64,000 nucleotides of DNA from Dirofilaria immitis (GCA_024305405.1 JAKNDB010000085.1:496001-560000), one strand, 5' to 3'; shown: positions 14,231 through 26,211, numbered from the stretch's first letter. The notes: generated from the sequence alone by a model not told the origin. Translations and numbers: made by a program.

Positions 14231-17076
14231 TTGAATTTCCAGGAATTTCCAATTATGAAAAGTTATATTCGAAGATTGTTAAGAGCTAAAACAATCAAAT
14301 GAAATTACAAAATTACATTTTCATTAACTACAGTATTTTTATTTCTAATTAAATATTTCAAATTTGTCCTACTACAGCCTTATATGATAATATTCATTCG
14401 AATGTTTTCAAGTAAAATTTAATATTCCCTGCAAATTTTAGAAACAGAATCAAAATTGTGATATTTTTTAGGTGAGTTGCTTACCAAGAAATGGAATAAT
14501 TAATATTAAGTAATTATCAGGAGCAGTTTTAGGCTATTCAAAATTCTTATCTCCTATTAATAGATAAAGTTAATGCAAGAGATTCGCTAAGGTTTCAAAA
14601 TTCATTTATAAAATTTGACAAGAACGATCAATGATATCATTTTGGCAAAGAGACACTAAATTATTCGATGTTGAAAGGAAGAGCTATATGCTGCGATAGT
14701 TATCTGTCACTGATAAAAACTCTGACTTCAACAATTTGATTAATTCAATTAATTAGCATAACAATGTTTTAAATGAAAGACCAGAGCATTGATTTAGAGT
14801 GAATAGGGAGATTACTATAGTTTTGTTAACAATTTCATTCTTCTACGGAAAAAAAATATTTTAAATGAAAGATCAAACATCAAATTTATCATACCATTAT
14901 TATCTCATACGCTGAAAAATATTTTGCTTAAAAAAATGTCTGGCATGGAAAAAAAATAAAAGAAAAATAAACTAAATTTATTTCCTTTGATATTCAATGC
15001 ATGTTTCATTGTACCTTTGATAAAATGAAAAATGATTTTTTGAATGGAAAATTAAAACTTAAACGATCTTTGCATACTTTGCACCATACTTTAAAACAAT
15101 TCGTTTTGAGCAGTTTTTCACAATAATGTGTAAAATATCGGTAAAAATCTCATCACATTGAATTCTCGAAAACTAATAATTATTAAAAATTTCTTCCATT
15201 TTAATTTTTTAAAATTTCTGGATTGTAAATAGCGAAAAAAGAAATCACAGCGTTTGGAGCTAATAATGGTATGATAAATTTGATGTTTGGTCTTTTATTT
15301 AAAAAATTTTATATCCAGTAGAAGAATGAAATTGTCAACAAAACTACAGTAATCTCTTCTGTTTACTTTAAAGCACCGTTATGTCACTCAGTGATTTTGT
15401 TATGCTAATAAATTAAATTATTCAAAATGTTGAAATCAGAGTTATTTGCTTGTTCAGTTTAATTTTGTTTAATCTCGTTGACCTAATTGATTATAACTAT
15501 TAATTAGGTTAATATAGCAGAATCATTGTTATATTTACAATTAATTAATTTGTCAATTGTTGTTAGTTCACTTTGTGAATTTTTTATTTTCGTTCCAATT
15601 TACGATTGTTTAGTAAACAACTATCGGTTTTGCGTACATTCTTCCAATCATTTTATCTTACATTATTAGATTTCCTCAAGAGCTATAATATTATCGCATT
15701 TCATTTCGCAGAAAATATGAGCTAACATATAGTGAAAAGATATTTAGATTTGGAAGATTCAATTTTTTTGTGTTTTTAGTGCATCTTTTGACATTTCACC
15801 AGAGAGATATTCGATGTTGAACCGTTCTTCACACGATTCCTTGATGAATATTCTAGAGAAATCGGTTTAGTTTATTTCAAATCTACAACGAGTTCTTTGA
15901 AAGATGGCTCAGTGTTTGCAGTAATTGGGTTCAAGAAATTTTGACAAAGCTGTGATTAAATTGAATTTTGAAAGTTATTAATAAAAAAATATTATGCAAT
16001 CACTTCTCAGCAAATTATTTTTAAAGAAATCACAGTTACTAGTCGAATTTGCTAGGAAGCAAATAATAATAAAAATTTGAAAATAGAAACTTATTGAAAT
16101 ATGCCGAAATGAATGATACTCTAGTAACGAGCAATATTTTAGATAGGAAGAATTGAAAGATTTAAATCATTGATAAATCGGCAAATAATTGGTTAAATAA
16201 ATCTTATAATTCATACTTGAAATCCTTATATCAACATTATGCAGCAAATTAAAATGCAAACAAATTTTAGTATTTTTACAATAACTGCTGAATTATTAGT
16301 TAAAAGCAATACAAATCAAACATATCATCTTTTCACATCATGCTTATTCTTGTATGAATTTCAAATATCACCGTATTAGCAAATATTGTCATCATTTGTA
16401 GCAATGATTTTATAAAGAGAAATAAAAATAATATATTACAATGATCATTGAGCAAAAAGTGCTTTTTGGCAATAATATTTTCCAATTGTTTCCCTGTAAT
16501 ACGAGATTAATGATCGAATTTGTTAAGCGAACGAATAAATAAACAAAGATTTGGATATTTGACAATAATATATATATATATATATTCTTTGATTAAACAA
16601 TGTTATTTTTAAGTTTCTCAAAATTTTTTATTTATACTTATTTTAGTGCTGCTTTTTAATAATAAATTTTAAAATTTATCATTAAAGATTTTATTGCAAA
16701 TGATGTAAAGAACAAAGTGAAGCTAATACTTTTCTAAATTACGTTTTTCGATTTTTTCTTAAATTGAATTCAATGATATATAAATATGGATTAGTTCTAT
16801 TAATTTGAAAATTATAAATTCCATTTCTACTATAGTTGTAAAATTTTAAAATGCAAATAAAATAAGTGATATTGTTATATGAATATATTCATTTCGTGAT
16901 TTAATCGTCTATTCTTCTCTTCTGAGCTAATTTTAAAAGCCTTTACATTTAGGATACAAATGATATTTAAGTTTAATCGTAGTTTTTATGTTTGCTTATT
17001 ATTTAAGCAAATTTGATTTATCGATTTCTTGATTTGCAGAAATTTATTGTATTATCTTGTTATCTGTTTTTTTGCA
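14231..17076. other. Non-coding AT-rich region containing a large inverted repeat
   Basis: No coding frame with family resemblance was found on either strand. Apart from the inverted repeat at 14719-15443 and a short TA run near 16570-16586, I see nothing distinctive. Confidence 0.45.
14719..15443. repeat. Large inverted repeat (foldback or MITE-like), arms about 200 bp
   Basis: The left arm, about 14719-14920, matches the reverse complement of about 15243-15443. Shared blocks include TCAAATTTATCATACCATTA, TTTTGTTAACAATTTCATTC (left; one mismatch on the right) and ATTAGCATAAC. The arms differ by scattered substitutions and small gaps. The spacer is about 320 bp and has no clear coding content. 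No target-site duplication was identified. Confidence 0.75.
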
Positions 17077-17437
17077 GGATCGTATGTAAGCGTCTAATAC
17101 CACCGGTAAAATTTGGTCTACCAGCTCGTATTTTGATTTGTAAACGCATCCGGATAGTCTCATACACCGCATATTTGCGGATTCGGAGATAAACCGATAT
17201 CTGATCACACAGCTGTCCATCCGAATCGTGTTATGATTCATGCACGAACGGAAATTAGTGAGGATGACATGACAATGAAGAAAAAATCGACCAAATTTTA
17301 AATAGTTTTAAAGAAAATGAAAAATATAAGGCGTTTAAAAATTTAAGGCGCAATATTTGGTTTCCTTAGAAGAAAACAATAAAGGCAACGTGTCAAATCT
17401 GTCAGGTGAAATTCCAATTCACTTACTCAACTGCACA
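17077..17437 (+). pseudogene. Coding-like relics, possibly ectodomain exons of the ABCA relic
   Basis: About 17077-17226 is markedly less AT-rich than its surroundings. Behind an acceptor (TTTTTTTGCAG) it reads ASNTTGKIWSTSSYFDL and, after a stop, THPDSLIHRIFADSEINRYL. A second stretch, 17370-17437, lies between TTCCTTAG and GTAATG and reads NNKGNVSNLSGEIPIHLLNC, with three N-glycosylation-type sites. Both could be decayed extracellular-domain exons of the transporter relic downstream, judging by strand, order and style. That link is inference. The opposite strand of the first piece is also open, so strand is not certain. Confidence 0.3.
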
Positions 17438-17454
17438 GGTAATGTTTCCGAAAG

Positions 17455-17526
17455 TTATTATGAAGAAGAAGTTTAAAGTAATATTATGACTTATTATGAA
17501 GAAGAAGTTTAAAGTAATATTATGAA
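17455..17526. repeat. Recent 36-bp tandem duplication
   Basis: Two adjacent copies, 17455-17490 and 17491-17526, identical except for the last base; each begins TTATTATGAAGAAGAAG. The near-identity suggests a recent event or a local assembly duplication. Confidence 0.9.
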
Positions 17527-19649
17527 TTATTTATGAAAATTTGAGATTTTACATTTTCCTAATAAGATGCAAAAAAAAAGAGAACTAATGTTATAGGTGG
17601 GAAAAATGATGGATTAAAAAGATGGACAACTAATGTTGTACTTAGGTAATTTCAAATATTAATCTATTCATTTTTAGATACTTTCTTGAATTAAACCAAT
17701 TTAGTCTCAAAATTTTAATTAAAATTTTTGCTCTTCCAATGTATTTTAGGATATGCTAAAATGCTATCAAAAAATTGTTACCTGTGTCGGATAATGATTT
17801 GCCGGATGAAAAGAATCACCATTTTGAAATTTCCGGTATCGATCTGAATTTGAAAATTTCTCCTTCCAATATGTTAAAATTGTTAAAATTTGAACTTTAT
17901 TTTCGTATTGTAAAAGCGATAAAACTTCATCACAAAATATATGTTGTCAAAATCGTATGAATTATCTGACATAAACACTTTATGGTTACGTCAACAATGT
18001 TGATTCTCGGCTAAGCTATCATAAAAATTACTTTTAAAATTACATTTAAGCATTTAACAATTTCAGAGCTCAAATACGAAAATCGGTTACAAGGTTGTTC
18101 ATATTATTTACTACACTTTCGAACAATGTTTTACAAACGTTTCACATATTTCTTCCGAAAGCGAACATTTTTTCTTCTTGAATTATTGTTTCGTGTAAAA
18201 TTCAATTGTAATTTTAGGAAAATATTTCGCATATTTCGAATCAATTGTACTAAATTCCATTGATCCATTTACAAATAGAATTTGTTAAAATTTCTTCTGG
18301 TCATAACAAAAGATTCGTTTTTTTTAAACAATATAATCTATTGAAAAATTCTCGGCGAGTAAAAGAAGAAATCACAACAAAAGTATTCTTTTTTCTATTT
18401 ACAGGCTATTTGCATACTATCTATTCTGAAAGATTGTATGATGATACCGTTATCGAAAAAGCAATCCAATCTTTCGATTAACCTGCGACCTTATAGTAGT
18501 AGTGGAACAGTTACTTAATATTCATGTTTAAAATACAATAACAATCTATTTTCGTAGAAACCTTGGAGAGAACTTTTAAAATTTATCATTATGATTAGAA
18601 TTATTAATTAATTAAACATTTGCGGAATATTATGCATTAATTAGATCAGTTCATATCGTAATTTTTAAATTCTTAGGCTAAGAAATTAAATATTTTCATA
18701 AGGTAAATCTGGTACATCGTAATCTGCAGATTCTTCAATTAAGATTATTAGACAAATTTATTTTCTATTACTTTGAAAATTCGAGAATAGCATAAGTTAA
18801 TAATAATAATACTAAATGTACTTATATGCAATCAGCACAACTGCATCACAAAATTTTTTATACGACAATTTTGCAATAACTATTGGTTAGAAAGAAATTA
18901 AATTTGAATGCTATTGAAAAAAAAATATTTCATCGTTGAACATTCGATTGTAATTGTTGTTGTATCGAAAGAACGGATAATTAATTATTTCAATTCATTT
19001 TTTCCAAAAAAAAAAAGTTAAAAATGGAATAATCGTCGTAAAGAAGATGTGAATTTTAGAGTTATCCAAGGAGCAGCTTCCATAAATGTCGTACAAAAAT
19101 ATTCATTCAAATTGAATATCAGCAATGAATTTCAATGAAGTAATTTTTGCAATATGATCGATTATTTTAGAATCGATTTAAATGTTAATTAGGTATTAAG
19201 AAATGAAATCATTTGAAAAGTAAAGATCGTTTATTTTCAGTTTTTTTCTTGGTTGCATGAATATTTTAATCAATATTTTGAAATGAATACATTAATAATA
19301 AATTTCGTCTAATCAAACCTATTTGAGTTAAGATATTATTGTTACATAATGTTCATGAACATTTTGCTCATTTAAATTATCAGCATATATCATTTACATG
19401 ATAATCTGTGTTTTAGATTCATTTAAAAGAGGTTGATAACATTAGATAAAATTTTTATTATCTATTTTAAATATTTTTATTATCTATTTTAAAAAAATCG
19501 TGGCTCTGGATTTCATATTGCAGTCGCGTATAATTATTTCGGAATTTATTGTTCCATGATTATTGGTTCATTCAGGTATAGTATAATATTGTAATTAATT
19601 AATTAAATTAATGAATTTGTAAAATAACTGGGCAAATTTTCTCTTTTAG
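17527..19649. other. AT-rich stretch between relic exons
   Basis: No supported gene. Short open stretches with splice-like ends occur (18406-18481 behind TTTACAG, and about 19500-19577 reading RGSGFHIAVAYNYFGIYC before GTATAG). They may be further decayed exons of the transporter relic but show no recognisable motif. A 22-bp direct duplication (TTTTTATTATCTATTTTAAA-like) lies at about 19448-19492. Confidence 0.35.
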
Positions 19650-21709
19650 CTATGTTTAATAATTATGCATTACATTCTCCTCCACTAGCAATTAATCTCG
19701 CTGATATAGCAATGATAAGTGAAAGTATTCAACGAAATATTTCCATACAGGTAAAAATTCTTTCTTTATTATTTGATTACTAAAAAAAGTTAAAATTAAA
19801 ATTTTTTATCTAATTTATTCAATTTTTTATATAATCGATGGTATAAGTATAATTTTAATTAAATAGAATTGTGATTCATTTCCCGAAATTTAATTTTTGC
19901 TCAATAAACTGATTCATGATTGATTTCGTATAAATATAATGATTTCAATAATTCATCATTATATTAGTGTACCTCTTTTGACAAGTTAGCAATCATCCAT
20001 TACCTCCAGCAGCTACAGATGCTGTCAAAAGTCAAGATATTATTAATTAAGCAGCGTCTACTATCGGCTTTGCGGCCATTATGTCATTGAGTATTGTAAT
20101 TGCAAGTTTTGCGAATTTTATCATATATGAACGAAAGACAAAATCTAAACATATGCAGGTGTGTTAGCAACATTTTAAAGTTTATTAAAATTCGAATATT
20201 TTTTAAAACATCATTTCTTACAGAAAAAGCGATATAAATTTGTCATTATTATTATTATTTCTGATATGTTCTTATATTTGCATCGATTTTTACCTTATTC
20301 ATTTATTTTATATTGATTGGAATAGAAATTTTGCAAAAAACTAATTCAAAATATTTGTTTTTAATATAATATTAAATTTCGAATTGAAATTAATCGATTG
20401 ATATTTATTAACATCTTTCTTAATAAAGATTCTTGATCATAAAGTTCATTTTTCATTATTTATCATAATTCTTTCATTTATATCATTGAATATTCTAATA
20501 AGAAAAACAACAATACTTTATTATTGAATAGTATTCATTTAAATTTAACTATGATATCACATATTTCGCAATATTTAGGAATTTATAATTCGTCTTATGG
20601 TAACATTGACAATATATTTGATTATATTACTCTGTGTTTGAGCTGAATTACCCTTTGTTTATTGATGCTTATCATTGTTCAAATCAGCAAGCAATGAAAT
20701 GTTACTATATGTGTTTATAATTTATCACAGGTTTTGTTATTATGCTTGAAAATTTGACGAATTTAACAAAATTATTCAATTCTTTTGTTTTACGAACTGA
20801 TAAAATGAAAGAGTGAACAAATTAGATTCTAGGCGTTGTAGTTTCTGGTGAAATATGCAAAAATATATTATATCCTATTTCATTTCATTTAGTATTCGAA
20901 TAAAAAAACGCTATATCACTTCCAGTACAACTATAATTAATTAAATTACTAGTTCAATTTAGTAAAAATTAAATATGTAATAGTTAAATAAAGGATGAAG
21001 CATTTTATCAACAGATATTCACTAAATCCTTATCATTTCAAATATATTATTTAATTTAGTTTAGATTTTAATTTTGATTGATGATGAAGTAAGCAATATA
21101 ATCGAAATTACATTTTTAGAACGATTTCATATTGATAATATATTATCAAATACGGGTAAAATGGAAATGGCATTGAAGATTATTTTCTTATTTCTTCATT
21201 CTATCATTTTTGGCTTGTTATTGCTGCACATGAAACAAAGTTAATCGGAATTATTAAACGATGGTTACGAAAGGATACTATGATGAATAATAAAATTTGT
21301 TAATTATTGTTTAATTAATTTCTTTTTAATTTGTGGTAATACAACAATGCACGGTTCTTTTGAACAAATTTAAAGTTAAGATTTTTTTAAAATTAATTTT
21401 TAAATTTGAATTATTTTTCTTTTCAAAAAGAACTGTGCACAATGAATAATTGTATATTCTTTTTTACTCTAAGCCACAGTGTTGCTTCACTTCCTTCAGG
21501 CCTAAAATTATCCCAATATTTTTGTTCATTTTCAAAAAATCTTGCCATAGCTCTTTACAAAAAATTAAATTATGTTTTTTTATCCTTCCTTTAAGGCGTA
21601 TGGTCACATCGGATACGGTCCACAGTTTGATATCGGTGAAATGACTGGCCAAGAAACATTGCGGATGTTTGCACAGTTACGTGGGATCAGAGAATGTGAC
21701 AGTACTTAA
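19650..21709 (+). pseudogene. Relic of an ABCA-subfamily ABC transporter
   Basis: Three exon-like pieces follow ABCA order. 19650-19750 reads FNNYALHSPPLAINLADIAM, like the (W)FNN...H..P.A.N..... block before the second membrane domain. About 19986-20158 reads SNHPLPPAATD, then after an in-frame TAA (20048-20050) GFAAIMSLSIVIASFANF and YERKTKSKHMQ, like the NHPL...A.SF...ERV.KAKH.Q block. 21596-21709 reads HIGYGPQFDIGEMTGQETLR and MFAQLRGI, the post-Walker A IGYCPQFD..L.....L...ARLRG region, with Gly for the usual Cys, then a stop. Walker A, the signature motif and most exons are absent or unrecognisable. The stop, missing parts and poor spacing indicate a dead gene. Family match is strong for the motifs; exon limits are approximate. 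Confidence 0.65.
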
Positions 21710-22475
21710 ATAACTAGTTCAATGATTCATACTGTTGCACTTGACAGATATAAAAATAATTTCATTAACACATTTAGGTTAGTTTTAGCAATTCTCCTTC
21801 TAAATGATTGATTCCTTATCATTTTTAGTTTTCTCAGCGTATTTATTAATTTAACAGTATCCCATTGTGTAAAATACATAACATCTTTTTTTTGTTGAAT
21901 GTTGCTGTACAACTTATAATTCCTTAGCGTTGTATAAAATACATGATTATTCACATTCCTTCTTAAGCTTTGCTTTAATTAGATTATTGGAAAAGGTCAA
22001 TGTGTTACAATCGAATTAGAGGGTTATTGAATTTATTCACTTTTAAAAAATATTTTTCATTGCGTTGCTTTCATGCAATCGCGCACAATCAAAACTTTTG
22101 AAACAAACAAATTTCCATATGTTTCAGTTCATTTCGAAATGATTTTTAAATTAAAAATTTTGCATTAAAAATTTATAATCTAAATATTCAGAGAGGGACG
22201 TTTATAAATTTAAAAGTGACTAAAATTCCAAATTAACGCATATTCAAATTTTTGAAAGGATGTTGTATTTTATTGCACGATGTAAGGTAATATTATCATC
22301 TTTGTCTATGAGCTGCACTCCCAATATGATAACAATGTCCCTATTCCTTACAGCCACAATTGTATCAGGATCCTCCACTTATGAGAGAAGAGAGTCCTGA
22401 TCACCAAACCATTATACAGAATGTCTATCAATCATGTTACCATAATAAAGACTTAATTATCCAAGTTTGAAGTTT
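21710..22475. other. Intergenic, no gene seen
   Basis: AT-rich DNA between the ABC transporter relic and the zinc-finger relics. No motif or repeat was recognised on either strand. Confidence 0.4.
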
Positions 22476-22479
22476 TTTA

Positions 22480-22848
22480 AAGTGCGAGAAACAAGAAATT
22501 GAAGAAATGTGTGTTAACTGAGGAGAAAAGAATTACCCATGTCAAGTTTGTCACGATCAGGAAGAAATTGTTGATAGATAATATATGACGTTTTAAATTT
22601 GCTAAAATAAGAAAATTCCGTCTGCATATTTTACTTGAGTACATGAATGAGCATATGAGCATATACCTTTTAGTAAGATTCTTCTCACAGAATGGACAAA
22701 TATGCATCTTCTTTTCAATAGAAGTCATTTTTTTCCTTCGCTTCACTTTTTTAGAATTGATAGTGGTTCTATTTCTTACATTCTAAATTTCGCAAACAAG
22801 GCTAATGTCTGTTGCGTTTGCCCCTGCTCAAATTGTGATATTGTCCAT
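22480..22848 (-). pseudogene. C2H2 zinc-finger gene relic B
   Basis: Minus strand. ATG at 22848-22846 opens MDNIT and then soon hits a stop. The next bases still align with the opening of the plus-strand zinc-finger gene at 25138 (MDNIT..FEEAQPQ there). After a shortened linker comes KRRKKMTSIEKKMHICPFCE (about 22740-22680), related to the KKEKSKRKK..ECPVCG linker there, then CRRNFLILANLKRH, a finger-like tail. The PLDLS repeat region is missing. A separate finger-like signature lies on the opposite strand at 22522-22554 (GEKNYPCQVCH). Clear homology, decayed frame. Confidence 0.55.
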
Positions 22849-23293
22849 CTCACACTAAGTAAAAGTCTTGAAATCTTTCAAATATTAGAGCGTTATATCG
22901 TTTTTCATTTCTTTTTAAATTTTGCTAAATTTACGATGATTTGAATGTTTTATAGTTGGGTGAAGAAAAAAAGGATAGATGAGACACATGTTAGAAACAA
23001 ATTAAAACAAATATTTTTAAATAGAATAAAGAGGAAGGCAATGCAAAAAGAAATATAATTTTGCAAACTATATCATAAATTAAGTCTTGTTTGATTCTCC
23101 TTTCTGAAGGTAAAATTATTCAGATTGCACTTTCATTTGGCATAACATATTTTGGTGTTAATGTCAATAAAAAATATGCATTCGACAGAGAAAAAAATAA
23201 GAAAAAGCTACTACTTTTTATATCGTAAATGGTTTCATCCGGCAAGCAAGTCCGAAATTTCCATCCTTCGAATAATATAATGTTTTTTTGCAG

Positions 23294-23374
23294 GAATTAC
23301 GTGAGATGAATTACAAAGTTGCAGAAATTTCGCAGCAGCAAGGAACTATTTTGAGGAAGAATTTAGAAGTAAAG
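23294..23374 (+). other. Orphan exon-like segment, helical (27 codons)
   Basis: Between TTTTTTTGCAG and AAG|GTGAAT lies a fully open stretch beginning ELREMNYKVAEISQQQGT. Length is a multiple of three and the splice sites are good. A similar segment, starting ELRNN, lies at 28971-29042. It is not linked to any gene I can build. Confidence 0.3.
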
Positions 23375-23589
23375 GTGAATTTAAGGTGAAATAGATATGA
23401 TTGATTTTGCCAGAAGAAAAGATAAAGAGAAATAAGATTTCAAAATTGAAGTATTGCTCAATTTTAGATATTTGTAATCCTATTTGGTCATACATTTGAG
23501 CTGACAGAAAAAATCATGAGAAAACTGTTCAACAGTATTACTGCGATATATTCAAGAGCTTTGTGCAATTACATCATCGAACTGGATGC

Positions 23590-23900
23590 GATAGAATCAA
23601 TTGTATTGGATGAAAATTTTTCGGATGAAAAAATGGATGAAAAAGAAAATTTTTTTGCTGATAACTCCGCTGTTCTTGTATTTTCGCACCATTATGAGCT
23701 CGCACATGCTTTTTAAATTTTTTTTGAGTGAATTTTCTCTGACATTCCTAACAATTGTAGGACATCTCACCGCTATGAATTCCCATATGAGTTTTCAAAT
23801 TCGATAATTGCGAGGAACTTTTCTTACAAGTCGAACAACTCTGTGGCTTATCACTGCTATGAGTTCGCATACAGGCCTTCAAATTGCATGCCAATGGAAT
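23590..23900 (-). pseudogene. C2H2 zinc-finger gene relic A
   Basis: Minus strand. Reads LKACMRTHSSDKPQSCSTCK, then SQLSNLKTHMGIHSGE and, after a stop in the third finger (YNC then TAG), HVRAHNGAK towards 23680. C2H2 spacing and the TGEKP-like linkers are recognisable. It has the same finger wording (QLSNLK.HM.IH) as the plus-strand gene at 25138-26211. This is an inverted, dead paralogue. Confidence 0.6.
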
Positions 23901-25131
23901 TGAAATCAACTGGTTAAATTATTCATCGCTAGAAAGGTATTTATTGACAGTGAAATATTGAAATCATTTCATAAGACTGATTTCAGATAAAATTTTTATT
24001 TGTTTCCCAAAAATAATTGTACATGGAAAATACAATTTGTTTCACATTAAAATACCAAACATTTTTCTCGTCTAAATATGGTGATAAAAAAACGATTCAT
24101 GAGAAAAGTGAGCTTGAAAAACTTGATAATCATGAATATTGTAAATTTTTGCGAAGTAACGGAAACTTTTTCATAACCTGATCGAAAATATTTGTATAAA
24201 TTTGCATAAACCGATGGGGTTTATGCAAATTTATATAAACAAAAATCATAACTGTCTCCGTAATATCAATGTAATGGGCAGCAAAAGTCAATATTACTAT
24301 TTAATTCTTTTCATTTCGAAATTTTGATGATTTATTAATACGATTTTTATCTTTCCGTTAATATGCCTCATTTAGAATATATGAAAAAATTGAAATAAAA
24401 TGAAATTATGGAAAAAATGTATAACAGCTTTGCATAAATTATTTCAAACAATACAGTAACAGAAATTTAGATAAATTTTTTGATATAAAGGATTAAACAG
24501 TGGTATTAAACATTGACCGAATAATCTCCTCCCTTCATTATTACACGTGGATTGCTATTTAAGCTATTTAATATTATACGTTGATTGACACTCCTATCTG
24601 AATGACTATTTATATATACAGTTATATTTGAGGCTGACAGAAATGACTAAAGTATTATTGTATAAAAATTCTTTTGCTAGAAATTTTAATCTATAAGTTT
24701 GACCTTCTTTCTATTACAGTATTATTTTTCTATAGTTATGCAAGTTTTACAAATTTTGCTTTACAATATCTGCAGCGGATCTCAAATAGGAATAATTTGT
24801 CATGCTCACAATATAAGTATGTAAGTGAACCATATTTTGCCAATATCGATTTCAATGCTAATTTACTTAGAAACATTTGTTAGAAAAAATTTTTTCTTAA
24901 GATCGAATCCTTTATGTGACGTGCAATCAGATAATGCTACTTCTTCGATGTAATCATGTTGTATACTGTTGAATTTGATTATTTTTTAGAAATTGCAAAA
25001 ATGTTTATCAACATACATTTTATCTGTTCTTTCTTCGTCGTCCTTCAATTATGCGACATTCAAACGGTAAGTTAATTAAAAAGAATATATTATGTTAAAC
25101 ACCGTATTATTTTCAAGATTTCAAAGTTTTA
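23901..25131. other. Intergenic DNA upstream of the zinc-finger gene
   Basis: AT-rich; no gene supported. It contains the perfect hairpin at 24195-24235, described separately. Confidence 0.4.
24195..24235. promoter_or_regulatory. Perfect 17-bp palindrome with two inverted octamer motifs
   Basis: Arms 24195-24211 and 24219-24235 are exact reverse complements around a 7-base loop. Each arm carries the octamer ATTTGCAT/ATGCAAAT, the classical POU-domain binding site. It lies about 900 bases upstream of the plus-strand zinc-finger gene. It may be a regulatory element, the core of a small repeat, or chance in AT-rich DNA. Confidence 0.35.
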
Positions 25132-25137
25132 AGGAAG

Positions 25138-26211
25138 ATGGATAATATAACATAATTTGAGGAAGCACAACCACAATTGACAAACCTACCAGATTTATTA
25201 AAACTGAGTAAAGAACAAACAGAACTGACGGAAGAACAAACAGAACCGTTAGATTTATCAATGATGGAAATAAATGAAGAACAAACGGAACCGCTGGACT
25301 TATCAGTGATGGAAATGAATGGCGAACAAATAGAACTGTTGGACTTACCAATTCCAAAATTGAATATTAGAAAAGCAATGGATCAATGTAACATATCAAT
25401 TCAAAAAGCAGAAAATGAGTTAATGAAATTAAATAAAGTAATGAATGAAGAAAAAGAGAACTATCGAATTTGTCGATTCAAGAAGCGGATGAAAAAGGAA
25501 AAAAGCAAACGAAAAAAATGAATGCCCTGTATGCGGAAAAAACTGAGAAGCAATTTGAGAATTCATATACTAACTCATAATGGTAGCAGACCACACAATT
25601 GTTCAATTTGCAAGAAAAGTTTCTTGCAATTATCGAATTTGAAAGCCCATATGCGAATTCATAACAAAGAGAAACCCTACAGTTGTTCACAATGTGAGAA
25701 AATTTCTCGCAACCCTCGCAATTGAATATCCATATGCGAACTCATAAAGGTGAAAAGCCTTACAGTTGTTCACAATGTGAGAAAAATTTCTCATATCCTC
25801 GCAATTGAATATCCATATGCGAAGTCATACCGGTGAGAAGCCTTACAGTTGTTCGATATGTAGGAAAAATTTCTCGCAAGTATCGAATTTCAAAACCCAT
25901 ATGCGAATTCATGACGGCACGAAACCCTACAAATGTTCGGAATGTGGGACAAATTTTACTCAAAAGGCGGTTTTAATAAGACATGTGCAATCTCATACCG
26001 GTGAGAAGCCTTACAGTTGTTCAGAATGTCGGAAAAATTTCTCGCAATCCCCGCACTTGAAAAAGCCATATGCAAACTCATATCCGTAAAAACCATATAT
26101 TGCTCAGAATGTTGTAATTTTAACGATCATATAGTAACTCATTGCAAGGAGAAGATCATCTGCAATTGTTCTTTATGCGGTGGTAATTTTAAATCGAAAT
26201 TTAATTTATAA
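25138..26211 (+). pseudogene. C2H2 zinc-finger gene with tandem PLDLS motifs; frame broken as read
   Basis: ATG at 25138 follows TTTTAAG and opens MDNIT, then TAA at 25153-25155, one base from a CAA codon. The frame then runs openly to 25521: three 15-residue repeats with PLDLS (25246-25260, 25291-25305) and LLDLP (25336-25350), a coiled-coil-like stretch (KAENELMKLNKVMNEEKENY) and a basic linker. About seven C2H2 fingers follow to 26080, with linkers such as HTGEKPYSC, then one or two degenerate fingers to 26211. Frame breaks fall in short runs: 25512-25518, 25537-25542, 25699-25702, 25797-25798, 26060-26064. PLDLS is the consensus PxDLS motif bound by the corepressor CtBP, so the family probably encodes DNA-binding repressors. 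Conserved genes here show similar one-base breaks, so it could be functional with sequence errors. The early stop argues for decay. Confidence 0.7.
25231..25365 (+). repeat. Coding tandem repeat, three 45-bp units
   Basis: Units 25231-25275, 25276-25320 and 25321-25365 each encode (E/G)EQ.E(P/L)LDL(S/P). The unit is a multiple of three, so copy-number change would add or remove corepressor-binding motifs without shifting frame. The first two units are the most alike. Confidence 0.85.

Noticed and set aside
17390..17437. BED/C2H2-like finger reading (TCQICQVKF) on the plus strand
   Set aside because: The frame set by the upstream TTCCTTAG acceptor and the GTAATG donor reads a glycosylation-rich extracellular-type peptide instead, and no histidine pair follows.
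21450..21652. Overlapping frames on both strands before the ABC exon
   Set aside because: No motif in either; the plus-strand NBD exon starting at 21596 explains the only conserved part.
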